The notes under the pieces: generated by a model | Seen by the model: only the letters and a program-made list of their open reading frames with translations | The model's database searches: none | Told to the model about the DNA's origin: nothing | Shown: piece by piece, positions 24,835-32,601 of the stretch | How the letters are laid out: every line of letters begins with the position of its first letter | Numbering within the stretch: position 1 is the first letter of the stretch | Program-made: the position numbers and the translations under genes | Origin: Pollutimonas sp036675275 | Lineage (GTDB): Bacteria; Pseudomonadota; Gammaproteobacteria; Burkholderiales; Burkholderiaceae_B | Length of the DNA stretch: 64,000 nt | Assembly: GCA_036675275.1 (NCBI GenBank) | Contig: JAKFFG010000083.1 | Span: 11,508-75,507, forward strand | Reading direction: 5' to 3'

Positions 24835-25434
24835 TCAATCTGCGCCCGTCCGTATCACTTTATCCACCGGAAAACCTAAGGTCCGCGCATGGTCCAGCAG
24901 CGCGGTGACCCTGGATGCATCGGCGTTTTTATTGCGACTCAATACCCAGAGATACTCGCGGTCGGGCGTGCCCACGAGCGCGTATTCATAGTCTCCCTCC
25001 AGCCGAATTATCCAGTAGTCGCCCCAAACTGGCGGCAACCACGACAGCCAGCCTGGCGCGAAGCGCACTTCAAGCCGCGCAGGATCGGCATCTGCGCCAT
25101 CGCCGGCAAGCTGGCCCATGCCTTCGGCCATTTTTGTACCGCCGTCCGAATTGCGGCATTGGTTGATGACCCGGATCTTGCCATCTGGCAGCAAGGTGTA
25201 CTCCGCCTGTACATCGCCAGCGCATGATTTCTGGAACCGGTTGGGCAATCTTGCCTGCTCATGCCAAATACCGGCATAGCGTTCGAGATCGACATTTTCC
25301 TGTGTCGGAAGAGTCGGATGATTTTTTGCGGTGTTGCTTGCACAGGCGGTTAAGGCGGCAACGCCGACGACGGCGGCAATCAGCAATGGCCATGGCTTGC
25401 GAGTTGAAACACGAGAAATCCGATTCTGGGTCAT
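24835..25434 (-). CDS. blc: Bacterial lipocalin (Blc family), lipoprotein
   Basis: A 199-residue outer-membrane lipoprotein. The signal ends at a lipobox (VAALTACAS, lipidated Cys near residue 31). The mature part has the lipocalin start motif YAGIWHEQARLPNRFQ, then CAGDVQAEYTLLPDGKIRVINQC, WLPPVWGDYWIIRLEGDYEYALVGTPDREYLWVLSR and the terminal helix. Two cysteines flank the second strand and could form a disulfide. Blc proteins bind lipids, especially lysophospholipids, during envelope stress. The start is fixed by AGGAGC 7 bases upstream. A monocistronic gene, convergent with the DUF2269 gene. Confidence 0.92.
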   Translation of the reverse strand: MTQNRISRVSTRKPWPLLIAAVVGVAALTACASNTAKNHPTLPTQENVDLERYAGIWHEQARLPNRFQKSCAGDVQAEYTLLPDGKIRVINQCRNSDGGTKMAEGMGQLAGDGADADPARLEVRFAPGWLSWLPPVWGDYWIIRLEGDYEYALVGTPDREYLWVLSRNKNADASRVTALLDHARTLGFPVDKVIRTGAD

Positions 25435-25687
25435 AGGTAGCTCCTTGGCAAAAAAAACAGCAACCAGTGTGCCATTCAACGTTTGCCGGTCCGGCTGGCG
25501 GCAATGACCGCGTGCGGACGCAATGGGCACGGCACCGCACTCATCCGCCCCCCGTAAACGCCAATTGACGTATGCAGCCTTGCAGGTTAAACCCTGAAAA
25601 GGCATATCGCCTGTACCGGATCGCCTATATAAAAATGTGTTGCCCATAACGGCGCAATAACGACTAAATCCTTCGCAGGAGACAAAT

Positions 25688-26650
25688 ATGAAAATCTCAG
25701 TAAAGCAGTTGGCATTGATGATGTGCTTTCCACTGGCGGCATTGCAGCCCGTCATGGCGGAAAATATTTCCATCGCTACTGGCGGCACGGGTGGCGTCTA
25801 TTATCCGATCGGCGGGGGGATTGCCTCGATGCTTTCCAAGAAAGTGCCGGGCATGGAAGCAACAGCAGAAGTAACCGGCGGGTCGGTCGACAACCTCAAG
25901 CTTATCGACGGCGACGCGTCATACATCGGACTCAGCATGTCCGATGCGGCACAAGATGCCTACAAGGGGGAAAACAAGTTCAAGGGGAATAAAGTCCCTC
26001 TTCGCACCTTGATGATTCTGTATCCCAACCGCATGCATGTGGTAACCGTCGAGGGTCGCGGCATCAACAGCTTTGCCGACCTCAAAGGCAAGCATATTTC
26101 AACAGGCGCCCCTGGCAGCGCCACCGAAGTCATGGCGTTCCGGCAATTGGAGGCAGCCGGCCTGGATAAAGACAAGGATGTCGAACGCGAACGCCTCAGC
26201 GTGGCCGAGTCGGTCAATGGCGTAAAAGACAATAAGATCGACGCCTTCTTCTGGGTAGGCGGCTTGCCGACCGCAGCGGTCACAGATCTGGCCAACACAC
26301 CCGGCACAGAAATCAAGTTCATCGACAATGCCGACCTGGTCCCCGCCATGAACAAGAAGTACGGCAATTTGTACATCCAGGACGTAATCCCCAAGACCAC
26401 TTATCGCGGCATGGACGCCGACAACAAGCAGGCTACGGTCATGAACATCCTGGTAGCCAGCGAAAAAATGGACGACAAGACCGCTTACAACATCGTCAAG
26501 ACTATCTTCGAAAGCCGGGACGACCTTATTGCGGTGCATAAAGACACCGCCGAGTTCAAGCTCGAGAATCAAAAAGCCGATGCGTCACCCATCCCGTTCC
26601 ACCCCGGTGCGATCAAATACTTTGAAGAGCGCGGCGTCAAACTCAATTAA
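25688..26650 (+). CDS. TAXI-family TRAP transporter receptor
   Basis: A 320-residue periplasmic receptor with a signal peptide to about residue 24 (PVMAEN). The mature protein opens with ISIATGGTGGVYYPIGGGIASMLSKK, the TAXI-family hallmark, and continues with VTGGSVDNLKLIDGDASYIGLSMSDAA, GKHISTGAPGSATEV and DAFFWVGGLPTAAV. TAXI receptors deliver organic acids or amino acids such as glutamate to a fused TRAP permease; the ligand here is unknown. It is preceded by CAGGAGAC. The fused permease gene follows after 164 bases that contain a 60-bp palindrome. Confidence 0.95.
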   Translation: MKISVKQLALMMCFPLAALQPVMAENISIATGGTGGVYYPIGGGIASMLSKKVPGMEATAEVTGGSVDNLKLIDGDASYIGLSMSDAAQDAYKGENKFKGNKVPLRTLMILYPNRMHVVTVEGRGINSFADLKGKHISTGAPGSATEVMAFRQLEAAGLDKDKDVERERLSVAESVNGVKDNKIDAFFWVGGLPTAAVTDLANTPGTEIKFIDNADLVPAMNKKYGNLYIQDVIPKTTYRGMDADNKQATVMNILVASEKMDDKTAYNIVKTIFESRDDLIAVHKDTAEFKLENQKADASPIPFHPGAIKYFEERGVKLN

Positions 26651-26665
26651 TGGCAAGACCCTGCC

Positions 26666-26725
26666 CTAGTGTGCTGTTTGGCTAATCCGAATTTGAATGC
26701 ACAAACTAACCAAACAGCACACTAG
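26666..26725. repeat. 60-bp palindromic element between TAXI receptor and permease genes
   Basis: CTAGTGTGCTGTTTGG (26666-26681) is repeated in perfect inverse as CCAAACAGCACACTAG (26710-26725), separated by 28 bases that pair further only imperfectly. No T tract follows directly, so it is not a classical terminator. Each end carries CTAG, the preferred target of IS630/Tc1-type elements (which duplicate TA), so it could be a very small non-autonomous element. It could equally be an mRNA-stabilising hairpin that lets receptor exceed permease. Confidence 0.8.
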
Positions 26726-26814
26726 CTGGTTGACCGGCGGGGTTTTTTGTTTGTCCCGTCCACGTCGGACGGCAACGGCGCATAGACGCCGAACCACACC
26801 TATGAGACTCCACC

Positions 26815-28863
26815 ATGAGCGATATTGCAGAATCTGGACGAGACGCGGCAGTAAGCAAGGAAGCCCTGCTCAAGGCCGAACAATACATCGAAGAAGAAGA
26901 AGGAGCGGCCAACCATCTGAGCGGCTGGCTGGGCATATTCCTGTCGACCGTGGCCGTAGTGATGTCGCTCTTCCATATGTTTGCCGCGTACGCGATCGTA
27001 CCGACCCAAACCTTGCGTCCCGTACACGTCGGTTTTGTTCTGTTCCTGTCGTTTCTGCTGTTTCCCGCAAGCAGGCGTTTCCGGCATCGCATCATGTGGT
27101 GGGATTGGCTGATATCGCTGCTCTCGATTGCCATCGTCGTGTATCTGGTGATGGGGGGTGACGAATTCACCGATCGCAACACCATGCCCAATGCGTGGGA
27201 CATTGTTTTCGGAGTGACGCTGATTCTGCTGGTGCTTGAGGCCATGCGACGCACCATAGGATGGATCCTGCCCGTCATTTCCATCTGTTTTCTGCTTTAC
27301 GCCTTTTTTGGGCCTTATCTTCCAGCTCCCTGGACGCACAAGGGCTACGATATCGGACGCGTCGTAGGTTTCATGTACATGACGCTGGAAGGCATATACG
27401 GCGTCGCTGTCGACGTATCTTCGTCCCTGATCATTCTTTTCACCATATTCGGCGCATTCCTGCAGTTTTCGGGCGCCGGAAAGTTCTATATTGACTTCTC
27501 CTTCTCGGCCATGGGCGGCAAGCCGGCCGGCGCCGGGCGCACCGTCGTGCTGTCGTCCTTTCTGCTGGGCGGGCCGTCTGGGTCCGGCGTGGCCACCACC
27601 GTTACGCTGGGCACAGTGGCCTGGCCCATGCTGGCCAAAGTCGGATACGACCGTAACGCGGCCGGCGGGCTGCTGGCCGCCGGCGGCCTGGGAGCCATCA
27701 TTTCTCCGCCGGTCATGGGTGCGGCAGCGTTCATCATTGCCGAGTTCCTGAAGATATCCTACCTGGATGTCCTGCTGATGGCGGCCATTCCAACAACCCT
27801 GTTCTATCTGGCACTTTTCCTCATGGTGGAAATCGACGTGCGCAAGTACGGGATGGGCCGGACCATATTCAAAAAGGTCGACACCGTATGGAATCTGACA
27901 CGGCATTACTGGTTCCATTTCCTGTCGCTGGTTTCCATCATCGCTTTCATGATGTTGGGCTTCTCGCCGGTGCTGTCGGTGTTCTGGGCCACCATCGTGT
28001 CCTTCCTGACCAGCTTCCTGCGCCGCGACACGGCCATGATTTCGTATGACTTGTTTCAAGGCAAAGGGTCGGTCTCAAAGCATATATTCCAGTCGCCGCT
28101 GATCCAGGCGTTAAGGGCCGGCTCCGTGGGCATGCTGGGCGTAGGCGCCACCTGCGCGGGCGCCGGCATTATCGTGGGCGTGGTCACTTTGACTGGTCTT
28201 GGCCTGAAATTCAGCGGCATTGTCATCGACTATGCCGGGGGTTCATTGCTGCTCACGGCCATCTACACCGCGCTGGTGGTTTGGGTCATAGGCCTTGCCG
28301 TGCCCGTGACCGCTTCCTACATCATCTGCGCCGTCATTACCGCGCCCGCGCTCATCAAACTGGGTGTTCCCGACTTTGCGGCGCACATGTTTATTTTCTA
28401 CTATGCCGTGCTGTCGGAAGTGTCTCCGCCGACGGCTTTATCGCCGTTTGCAGCGTCGGCCATTACCGGGGGCGATCCATACAAGACAACCATGCAATGC
28501 TGGAAATACACCATACCCGCTTTCCTGGTCCCATTCATATTCGTACTGGACCCCAGCGGCCAGGGACTGCTGCTCATGGGATCGACCAAGGCACTGGCCG
28601 CAGCGAACCCTTGGGACATCGCGCAAGTGGTCATCACCGCAGCCGCGGGCATTTTCGCGTTGGCCGTAGGCTTCCAGGGATGGTTGCTGGTGCGTGTCAT
28701 CGCCGCCGAACGAGTGCTTCTGATTGTGGCAGGGTTCGCACTGGTCTATCCCGGCCCTGTGTCCAACCTGACAGGGTTGGTCTTGATCATCATTGCACTG
28801 GCTTCGCACGGATGGCGCGGTCGCAAACACAGGACTCTGCACGGTGAAGGAGCCAACACCTGA
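26815..28863 (+). CDS. TRAP transporter fused permease (4TM-12TM type)
   Basis: A 682-residue inner-membrane protein joining the small (DctQ-like, about residues 40-170) and large (DctM-like) permease parts, as usual for TAXI systems. DctM-type motifs are GGPSGSGVATTVTLGTVAWPMLAKVGYDRNAAGGLLAAGGLGAIISPPVMGAAAFI near residues 255-310 and FYYAVLSEVSPPTALSPFAASAITGG near residues 525-550. A C-terminal set of helices follows. The N-terminus is acidic (KAEQYIEEEEGA). It works with the receptor at 25688. GAGACTCC precedes the ATG. Confidence 0.95.
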   Translation: MSDIAESGRDAAVSKEALLKAEQYIEEEEGAANHLSGWLGIFLSTVAVVMSLFHMFAAYAIVPTQTLRPVHVGFVLFLSFLLFPASRRFRHRIMWWDWLISLLSIAIVVYLVMGGDEFTDRNTMPNAWDIVFGVTLILLVLEAMRRTIGWILPVISICFLLYAFFGPYLPAPWTHKGYDIGRVVGFMYMTLEGIYGVAVDVSSSLIILFTIFGAFLQFSGAGKFYIDFSFSAMGGKPAGAGRTVVLSSFLLGGPSGSGVATTVTLGTVAWPMLAKVGYDRNAAGGLLAAGGLGAIISPPVMGAAAFIIAEFLKISYLDVLLMAAIPTTLFYLALFLMVEIDVRKYGMGRTIFKKVDTVWNLTRHYWFHFLSLVSIIAFMMLGFSPVLSVFWATIVSFLTSFLRRDTAMISYDLFQGKGSVSKHIFQSPLIQALRAGSVGMLGVGATCAGAGIIVGVVTLTGLGLKFSGIVIDYAGGSLLLTAIYTALVVWVIGLAVPVTASYIICAVITAPALIKLGVPDFAAHMFIFYYAVLSEVSPPTALSPFAASAITGGDPYKTTMQCWKYTIPAFLVPFIFVLDPSGQGLLLMGSTKALAAANPWDIAQVVITAAAGIFALAVGFQGWLLVRVIAAERVLLIVAGFALVYPGPVSNLTGLVLIIIALASHGWRGRKHRTLHGEGANT

Positions 28864-28918
28864 TATCCGTTGAGCGTCCAAGTTACACTGGTCTTCTTTA
28901 CTCATCGGTAGGCTATGC

Positions 28919-29545
28919 ATGCCGTCTCCATTTCGGTCCGCCTCATTGCATCATCACCGTAGGCCTGGAGCGCGCCGGGTGGCTCAAACGCCACCCGCCC
29001 AACCTCGCTTGCTGATGCTCAACAAGCCCTTCGGCGTGTTGACGCAATTCAACGACGAAGCCGGCCGCGCTACGCTCAAGGATTTCGTGAACATCCCCGG
29101 CGTCTATCCCGCCGGGCGCCTGGACCGCGACAGCGAAGGTTTGTTGCTGCTCACTAACGACGGGCGCTTGCAGGCACGCATCACCGACCCGAAAAGCAAA
29201 ATTGCCAAAACCTATTGGGTGCAGGTAGAGGGAGAGCCTGACGCGCAGCAACTGCAAAGCTTGCGGGACGGCGTGGAACTGAATGACGGGCTGACCCTGC
29301 CGGCGCGGGCGCGCTTGATGGAAACGCCATCATTATGGGAGCGGGACCCACCTGTTCGCTTTCGCAAGCACATTCCCACCACATGGCTGGAACTGACCAT
29401 ACACGAAGGCCGCAACCGCCAGGTGCGCCGCATGACGGCCGCCGTGAATTTGCCTACCCTGCGTCTGATACGAGTACAGGTCGGCCCGTGGAGCCTGGAT
29501 GGCCTATTGCCAGGCGAGTGGCGCAAACTCCCGGCCTCCATCTAA
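28919..29545 (+). CDS. rluE: 23S rRNA pseudouridine2457 synthase
   Basis: A 208-residue RsuA/RluB-family pseudouridine synthase without an S4 domain, matching RluE in length and order: LLMLNKPFGVLTQF, the catalytic GRLDRDSEGLLLLTNDG (Asp near residue 69), KTYWVQVEGEP, and HEGRNRQVRRMTAAVNLPTLRLIRVQVGPWSL. It makes pseudouridine 2457 in 23S rRNA. An alternative ATG lies 4 bases upstream in another frame; 28919 is in frame. Its stop is 10 bases from the convergent DUF6644-like gene. Confidence 0.9.
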   Translation: MPSPFRSASLHHHRRPGARRVAQTPPAQPRLLMLNKPFGVLTQFNDEAGRATLKDFVNIPGVYPAGRLDRDSEGLLLLTNDGRLQARITDPKSKIAKTYWVQVEGEPDAQQLQSLRDGVELNDGLTLPARARLMETPSLWERDPPVRFRKHIPTTWLELTIHEGRNRQVRRMTAAVNLPTLRLIRVQVGPWSLDGLLPGEWRKLPASI

Positions 29546-29555
29546 GGCTGCCCTT

Positions 29556-30020
29556 CTACAAAAAGCCTATCCATCTGCCCGCCAGCACGGCCCCGAGCCA
29601 GATAAGCAACGATGCGACGGCATGCGCTCGTGCCGCCAGCGGTACGGGGGCGCCCGACAACGCCTTCGGCCAGGACCGGCCCGCATGCAGCCACAAGGCA
29701 TTCAATATGCCAATGCCGACAATGCCAAGCTTAATCAAAAACGCCGGATTGGCCGCATATTCGAGAGGCTTCACCGAAAACAGCCAGAACCCGGTCAACA
29801 CGGCCAGCGCCAGCCCGCCGGCAGCCATCCGCGACAAGAAAGGGGCTACCACCGCAACTGGCACAGTACGGAATGCGCCCAGCATGCGCAGATCCAGGGA
29901 TACGATCGCACCGACCAGCAGACCCAGGCAGGCGATGTGCGCAGCATTCACGACGAGATAGAAGGTGCCTGACCGCTGCAGCAGCAAGGCGTGCGGAGCG
30001 CCCTCGAGCCATTCCAGCAT
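29556..30020 (-). CDS. Small membrane protein, DUF6644/CopD-like
   Basis: 154 residues with four hydrophobic helices (VVNAAHIACLGLLVGAIVSLDLRMLG, VVAPFLSRMAAGGLALAVLTGFWLFSV, FLIKLGIVGIGILNALWLHAG, AHAVASLLIWLGAVLAGRWIG). Conserved His residues (NAAH, LWLHAG, RAHA) resemble the CopD-like four-helix fold that may bind heme or copper. The ATG is 5 bases after the stop of the DUF6152 gene. It is third in a DJ-1/PfpI - DUF6152 - membrane protein operon. Function unknown. Confidence 0.8.
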   Translation of the reverse strand: MLEWLEGAPHALLLQRSGTFYLVVNAAHIACLGLLVGAIVSLDLRMLGAFRTVPVAVVAPFLSRMAAGGLALAVLTGFWLFSVKPLEYAANPAFLIKLGIVGIGILNALWLHAGRSWPKALSGAPVPLAARAHAVASLLIWLGAVLAGRWIGFL

Positions 30021-30025
30021 GGTTC

Positions 30026-30400
30026 TCAGTGCGGCTTCTGGATGCGGTCGGGATAAATATCGTAGGTCTTGTCGCCGACCGTGATCTGCACCGCTTTCAT
30101 CCGCTTTTCGCTGTGGTCTTTCGCGCGATTCCCCGTTACAGCGATACGGTCGCCGACCTTGGCCGAACCCTCGACGAAGCCGGACGATCGTGTTTGATTG
30201 GGGTTGCCCAGTTCTACGCGCCAGACGCCCGCATCGGCAGTTTCGACGTCGAGTCGAGGATGCGGCGGCGCAATTTGCACCGCCTTGATAACGCCGGTCA
30301 GGTGAGTCTGCTCTTCGTCGGCCCAGTTCCAGCCGTGATGCGCCGAGGCGCTGCCCATGGCCAGGCATAGCGCCATTCCCGATAAAAACCGATAAGACAT
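30026..30400 (-). CDS. DUF6152 periplasmic protein
   Basis: 124 residues with a signal peptide to about residue 20 (SGMALCLAMGSASAHHGW). The mature protein begins HHGWNWADEEQTHLTGVIKAVQIAPPHPRLDVET, the DUF6152 pattern, and ends with GDRIAVTGNRAKDHSEKRMKAVQITVGDKTYDIYPDRI. It looks like a small beta-barrel. The family commonly sits with membrane proteins like the next gene. The His-His at the mature N-terminus would suit a metal site, which is inference. AAGGAG lies 8 bases before the start. Confidence 0.85.
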   Translation of the reverse strand: MSYRFLSGMALCLAMGSASAHHGWNWADEEQTHLTGVIKAVQIAPPHPRLDVETADAGVWRVELGNPNQTRSSGFVEGSAKVGDRIAVTGNRAKDHSEKRMKAVQITVGDKTYDIYPDRIQKPH

Positions 30401-30419
30401 GTTCACACTCCTTTTGCGG

Positions 30420-31115
30420 TCAAGCGCCTTGTCCGTCTTTGCGCAGCATGTCCAGCAAAGCTTCCGCGGCGGCGCCGGACGATGCGGGATTCTGGCCCGT
30501 GACAAGCAGGCCATCCACGACTACATGTGATTGCCAGTCAGCACCCTTGGAGTAGTTGGCCCCGCTGGCCTTCAACATATCTTCGACCAGAAAAGGCACG
30601 ACCTTGGTCAGGCCTACCGCCTCTTCTTCCGTATTGGTGAAGCCGGTCACGTTTTTTCCTTGAACCAGAGCGCTGCCGTTGGGCGTTTTTACATGCCGCA
30701 GCACGCCGGGTCCATGGCAAACCGCTGCCACGGGCTTGCCTGCGGCAAACGCCGACTGGATGACGCCGATGGAAAAGGCATTCTCGGCCAAATCCCACAA
30801 GGGTCCGTGCCCTCCCGGGTAGAACACGGCGTCGTAATCCGAGGCGGCAATGCCCGACAGCTTGGCGGTATTTGCCAAGGCGGCCTGGGCTTCGGGATCG
30901 GACTTGAAACGGCGAGTGGAGTCGGTTTGCGCGCCCGGTTCGTCGCTTGATGGGTCTATCGGAGGCTGTCCACCCAACGGGGACGCCAGCGTGATATCGG
31001 CGCCGGCATCCTTGAATACGTAATAAGGTGTTGAGAATTCTTCTAGCCAGAAGCCAGTCTGGCGGCCGGTAGCCCCCAGCTTGACATGCGAAGTAAGCAC
31101 CATCAGTATCTTCAT
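30420..31115 (-). CDS. DJ-1/PfpI family protein (Hsp31-like)
   Basis: 231 residues of the DJ-1/PfpI class I glutamine-amidotransferase-like fold. The nucleophile elbow AAVCHGPGVL (Cys near residue 134), YPGGHGPLWDL and the acid-containing N-terminal SHVKLGATGRQTGFWLEEFSTPYYVF with DEPGAQTD are typical of the Hsp31-like branch, whose members act as glyoxalase III-like or deglycase enzymes or chaperones. AGGAGC is before the ATG. It is the first gene of a three-gene operon (19 bases to the DUF6152 gene) and divergent from msrA, suggesting carbonyl or oxidative stress roles on both sides of one promoter region. Confidence 0.92.
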   Translation of the reverse strand: MKILMVLTSHVKLGATGRQTGFWLEEFSTPYYVFKDAGADITLASPLGGQPPIDPSSDEPGAQTDSTRRFKSDPEAQAALANTAKLSGIAASDYDAVFYPGGHGPLWDLAENAFSIGVIQSAFAAGKPVAAVCHGPGVLRHVKTPNGSALVQGKNVTGFTNTEEEAVGLTKVVPFLVEDMLKASGANYSKGADWQSHVVVDGLLVTGQNPASSGAAAEALLDMLRKDGQGA

Positions 31116-31244
31116 GTTGAGCTCCTGAATACTGCCTGGATTATCGTCGGATCACATTTGCATCATAGACCCAAAATAGCCGGAATCATATTGAGCGGCG
31201 GTCCGGCGTTACACTGTCCAGATTGCCAAACCAGGAGTGAAGAC

Positions 31245-31766
31245 ATGCCAGCCTCTACTGAACGCGCAGTCCTTGCCGGCGGTTGTTTTTGGGGTATGCA
31301 AGACTTGTTGCGCCGCCGCCCGGGGGTCGTTTCCACGCGAGTGGGCTACACCGGCGGCGACGTGCCCAACGCCACCTACCGCAATCACGGCACCCATGCC
31401 GAAGCCATCGAGATCACCTTCGATCCCGATATACTGAGCTTTCGGGCGCTTCTGGAAGTCTTCTTCCAGATCCACGACCCCACCACCAAAGACCGTCAAG
31501 GTAATGATCTTGGACCCAGCTACCGGTCGGCCATTTTCTACACCAATGATGAGCAGAAACGCGTTGCCGAAGACACAATTGCCGATGTGAACGACTCCGG
31601 CTTATGGCCGGGCAAGGTCGTGACTGAAATCGCAGCCGCCGGGCCTTTCTGGGAGGCCGAACCGGAACATCAGGACTATCTGGAACGCTATCCGAACGGC
31701 TATACCTGCCATTACGTCAGGCCGAACTGGACACTTCCGGCAAAACGTCAAACGCAAGCGTCCTGA
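31245..31766 (+). CDS. msrA: Peptide methionine-S-sulfoxide reductase
   Basis: A 173-residue MsrA with the catalytic GGCFWG motif (Cys14), RVGYTGGDVPNATYRNHGTHAEAIEI and IHDPTTKDRQGNDLGPSYRSAIFY. It reduces methionine-S-sulfoxide in proteins with thioredoxin as donor; it has a further Cys near the end (NGYTCHYV), which could be the resolving cysteine. The start follows CAGGAG, 7 bases upstream. It is divergent from the DJ-1/PfpI operon and 26 bases ahead of the AlkA-like gene, probably in one transcript. No msrB is in the window. Confidence 0.95.
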   Translation: MPASTERAVLAGGCFWGMQDLLRRRPGVVSTRVGYTGGDVPNATYRNHGTHAEAIEITFDPDILSFRALLEVFFQIHDPTTKDRQGNDLGPSYRSAIFYTNDEQKRVAEDTIADVNDSGLWPGKVVTEIAAAGPFWEAEPEHQDYLERYPNGYTCHYVRPNWTLPAKRQTQAS

Positions 31767-31792
31767 CTCGCTGCTGCCGGCGCCCCGCAGCC

Positions 31793-32464
31793 ATGGTTTC
31801 CGAACGTCTGAACAATCGTCTTTCTTCCGAGGAAGCCTTGGCGCAGCAATTGCAGTCCTTGCTGCGGCTTGATCCGCGCCTGTCCACGGTGCACGATATT
31901 TCCGGGCCTTTCTCACCGCGCGTCAGCGAACCCGGCTTTGCGGGCCTTGCACGCATCGTTTGTGGGCAACAGGTTTCCGTCGCCAGCGCCAATGCCATCT
32001 GGAGCCGCCTGCAGGCACAGCCCGGCGCGGCTACACCGGAAGGGTTTCTGGCATTGGGTGAAGAAGGATTACGCGGCGTCGGCCTGTCCCGCAGCAAGTA
32101 CCGCACGCTCAAGGGCCTGGCGGAGGTTATCGTTGCGGGCGATCTCGACTTTTCCGCAGTGGAAGCGCTCGGCGCCGAAGCCGCAATCGCAGAGCTTACC
32201 AGCCACAAGGGGATTGGGCCGTGGACGGCGGAGATCTACCTGATGTTCTGCGCGGGCCATCCAGATATATTTCCTGCCGGCGACCTGGCGCTACAGAAAG
32301 CCGTCGGCGACGCGTTCGGCCTGGACCCTCATCCCGACCGACGCGCCTTGATGGCGATTGCCGCCGGGTGGGCGCCGTATCGCGCCACTGCCGCGCTATT
32401 GTTTTGGCGTTTCTACGCAGCAAGGCGCAATCGCGAAGGCATTGCACTGGGCACCGGAGTGTAA
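31793..32464 (+). CDS. DNA-3-methyladenine glycosylase, AlkA-like HhH-GPD
   Basis: 223 residues of the helix-hairpin-helix glycosylase superfamily: FAGLARIVCGQQVSVASANAIWSRL, the HhH LTSHKGIGPWTAEIYLMF near residues 135-152, and the catalytic Asp in PAGDLALQKAVG. It excises alkylated purines such as 3-methyladenine from DNA. It lacks the N-terminal domain of E. coli AlkA, as in the shorter AlkA2/Mag-type enzymes. It follows msrA after 26 bases. With ada and the Tag-like gene, it makes three alkylation-repair genes in the window, though they are not clustered. Confidence 0.92.
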   Translation: MVSERLNNRLSSEEALAQQLQSLLRLDPRLSTVHDISGPFSPRVSEPGFAGLARIVCGQQVSVASANAIWSRLQAQPGAATPEGFLALGEEGLRGVGLSRSKYRTLKGLAEVIVAGDLDFSAVEALGAEAAIAELTSHKGIGPWTAEIYLMFCAGHPDIFPAGDLALQKAVGDAFGLDPHPDRRALMAIAAGWAPYRATAALLFWRFYAARRNREGIALGTGV

Positions 32465-32601
32465 AACCACAATGCCGGCCGGCACCCCATTCAGATCATG
32501 GGGACTTCCTTGGAGACGGCATCAAAGATACTATGACGGTTACAAGCGCAAACCGTCTGCAGCCTTTTGTAGCGGAACACGAAGCATATGGCTTATCGTA
32601 G

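Noticed and set aside
26735..26760. Terminator after the 60-bp palindrome (GGCGGGG followed by TTTTTT)
   Set aside because: The T tract is about 20 bases past the palindrome and has no hairpin of its own directly in front.
26800..28059. A 419-codon frame opposite the TRAP fused permease
   Set aside because: It is Gln-, His- and Arg-rich with no fold-like pattern, which is typical of the antisense of hydrophobic membrane-protein codons; the plus strand has a complete family match.
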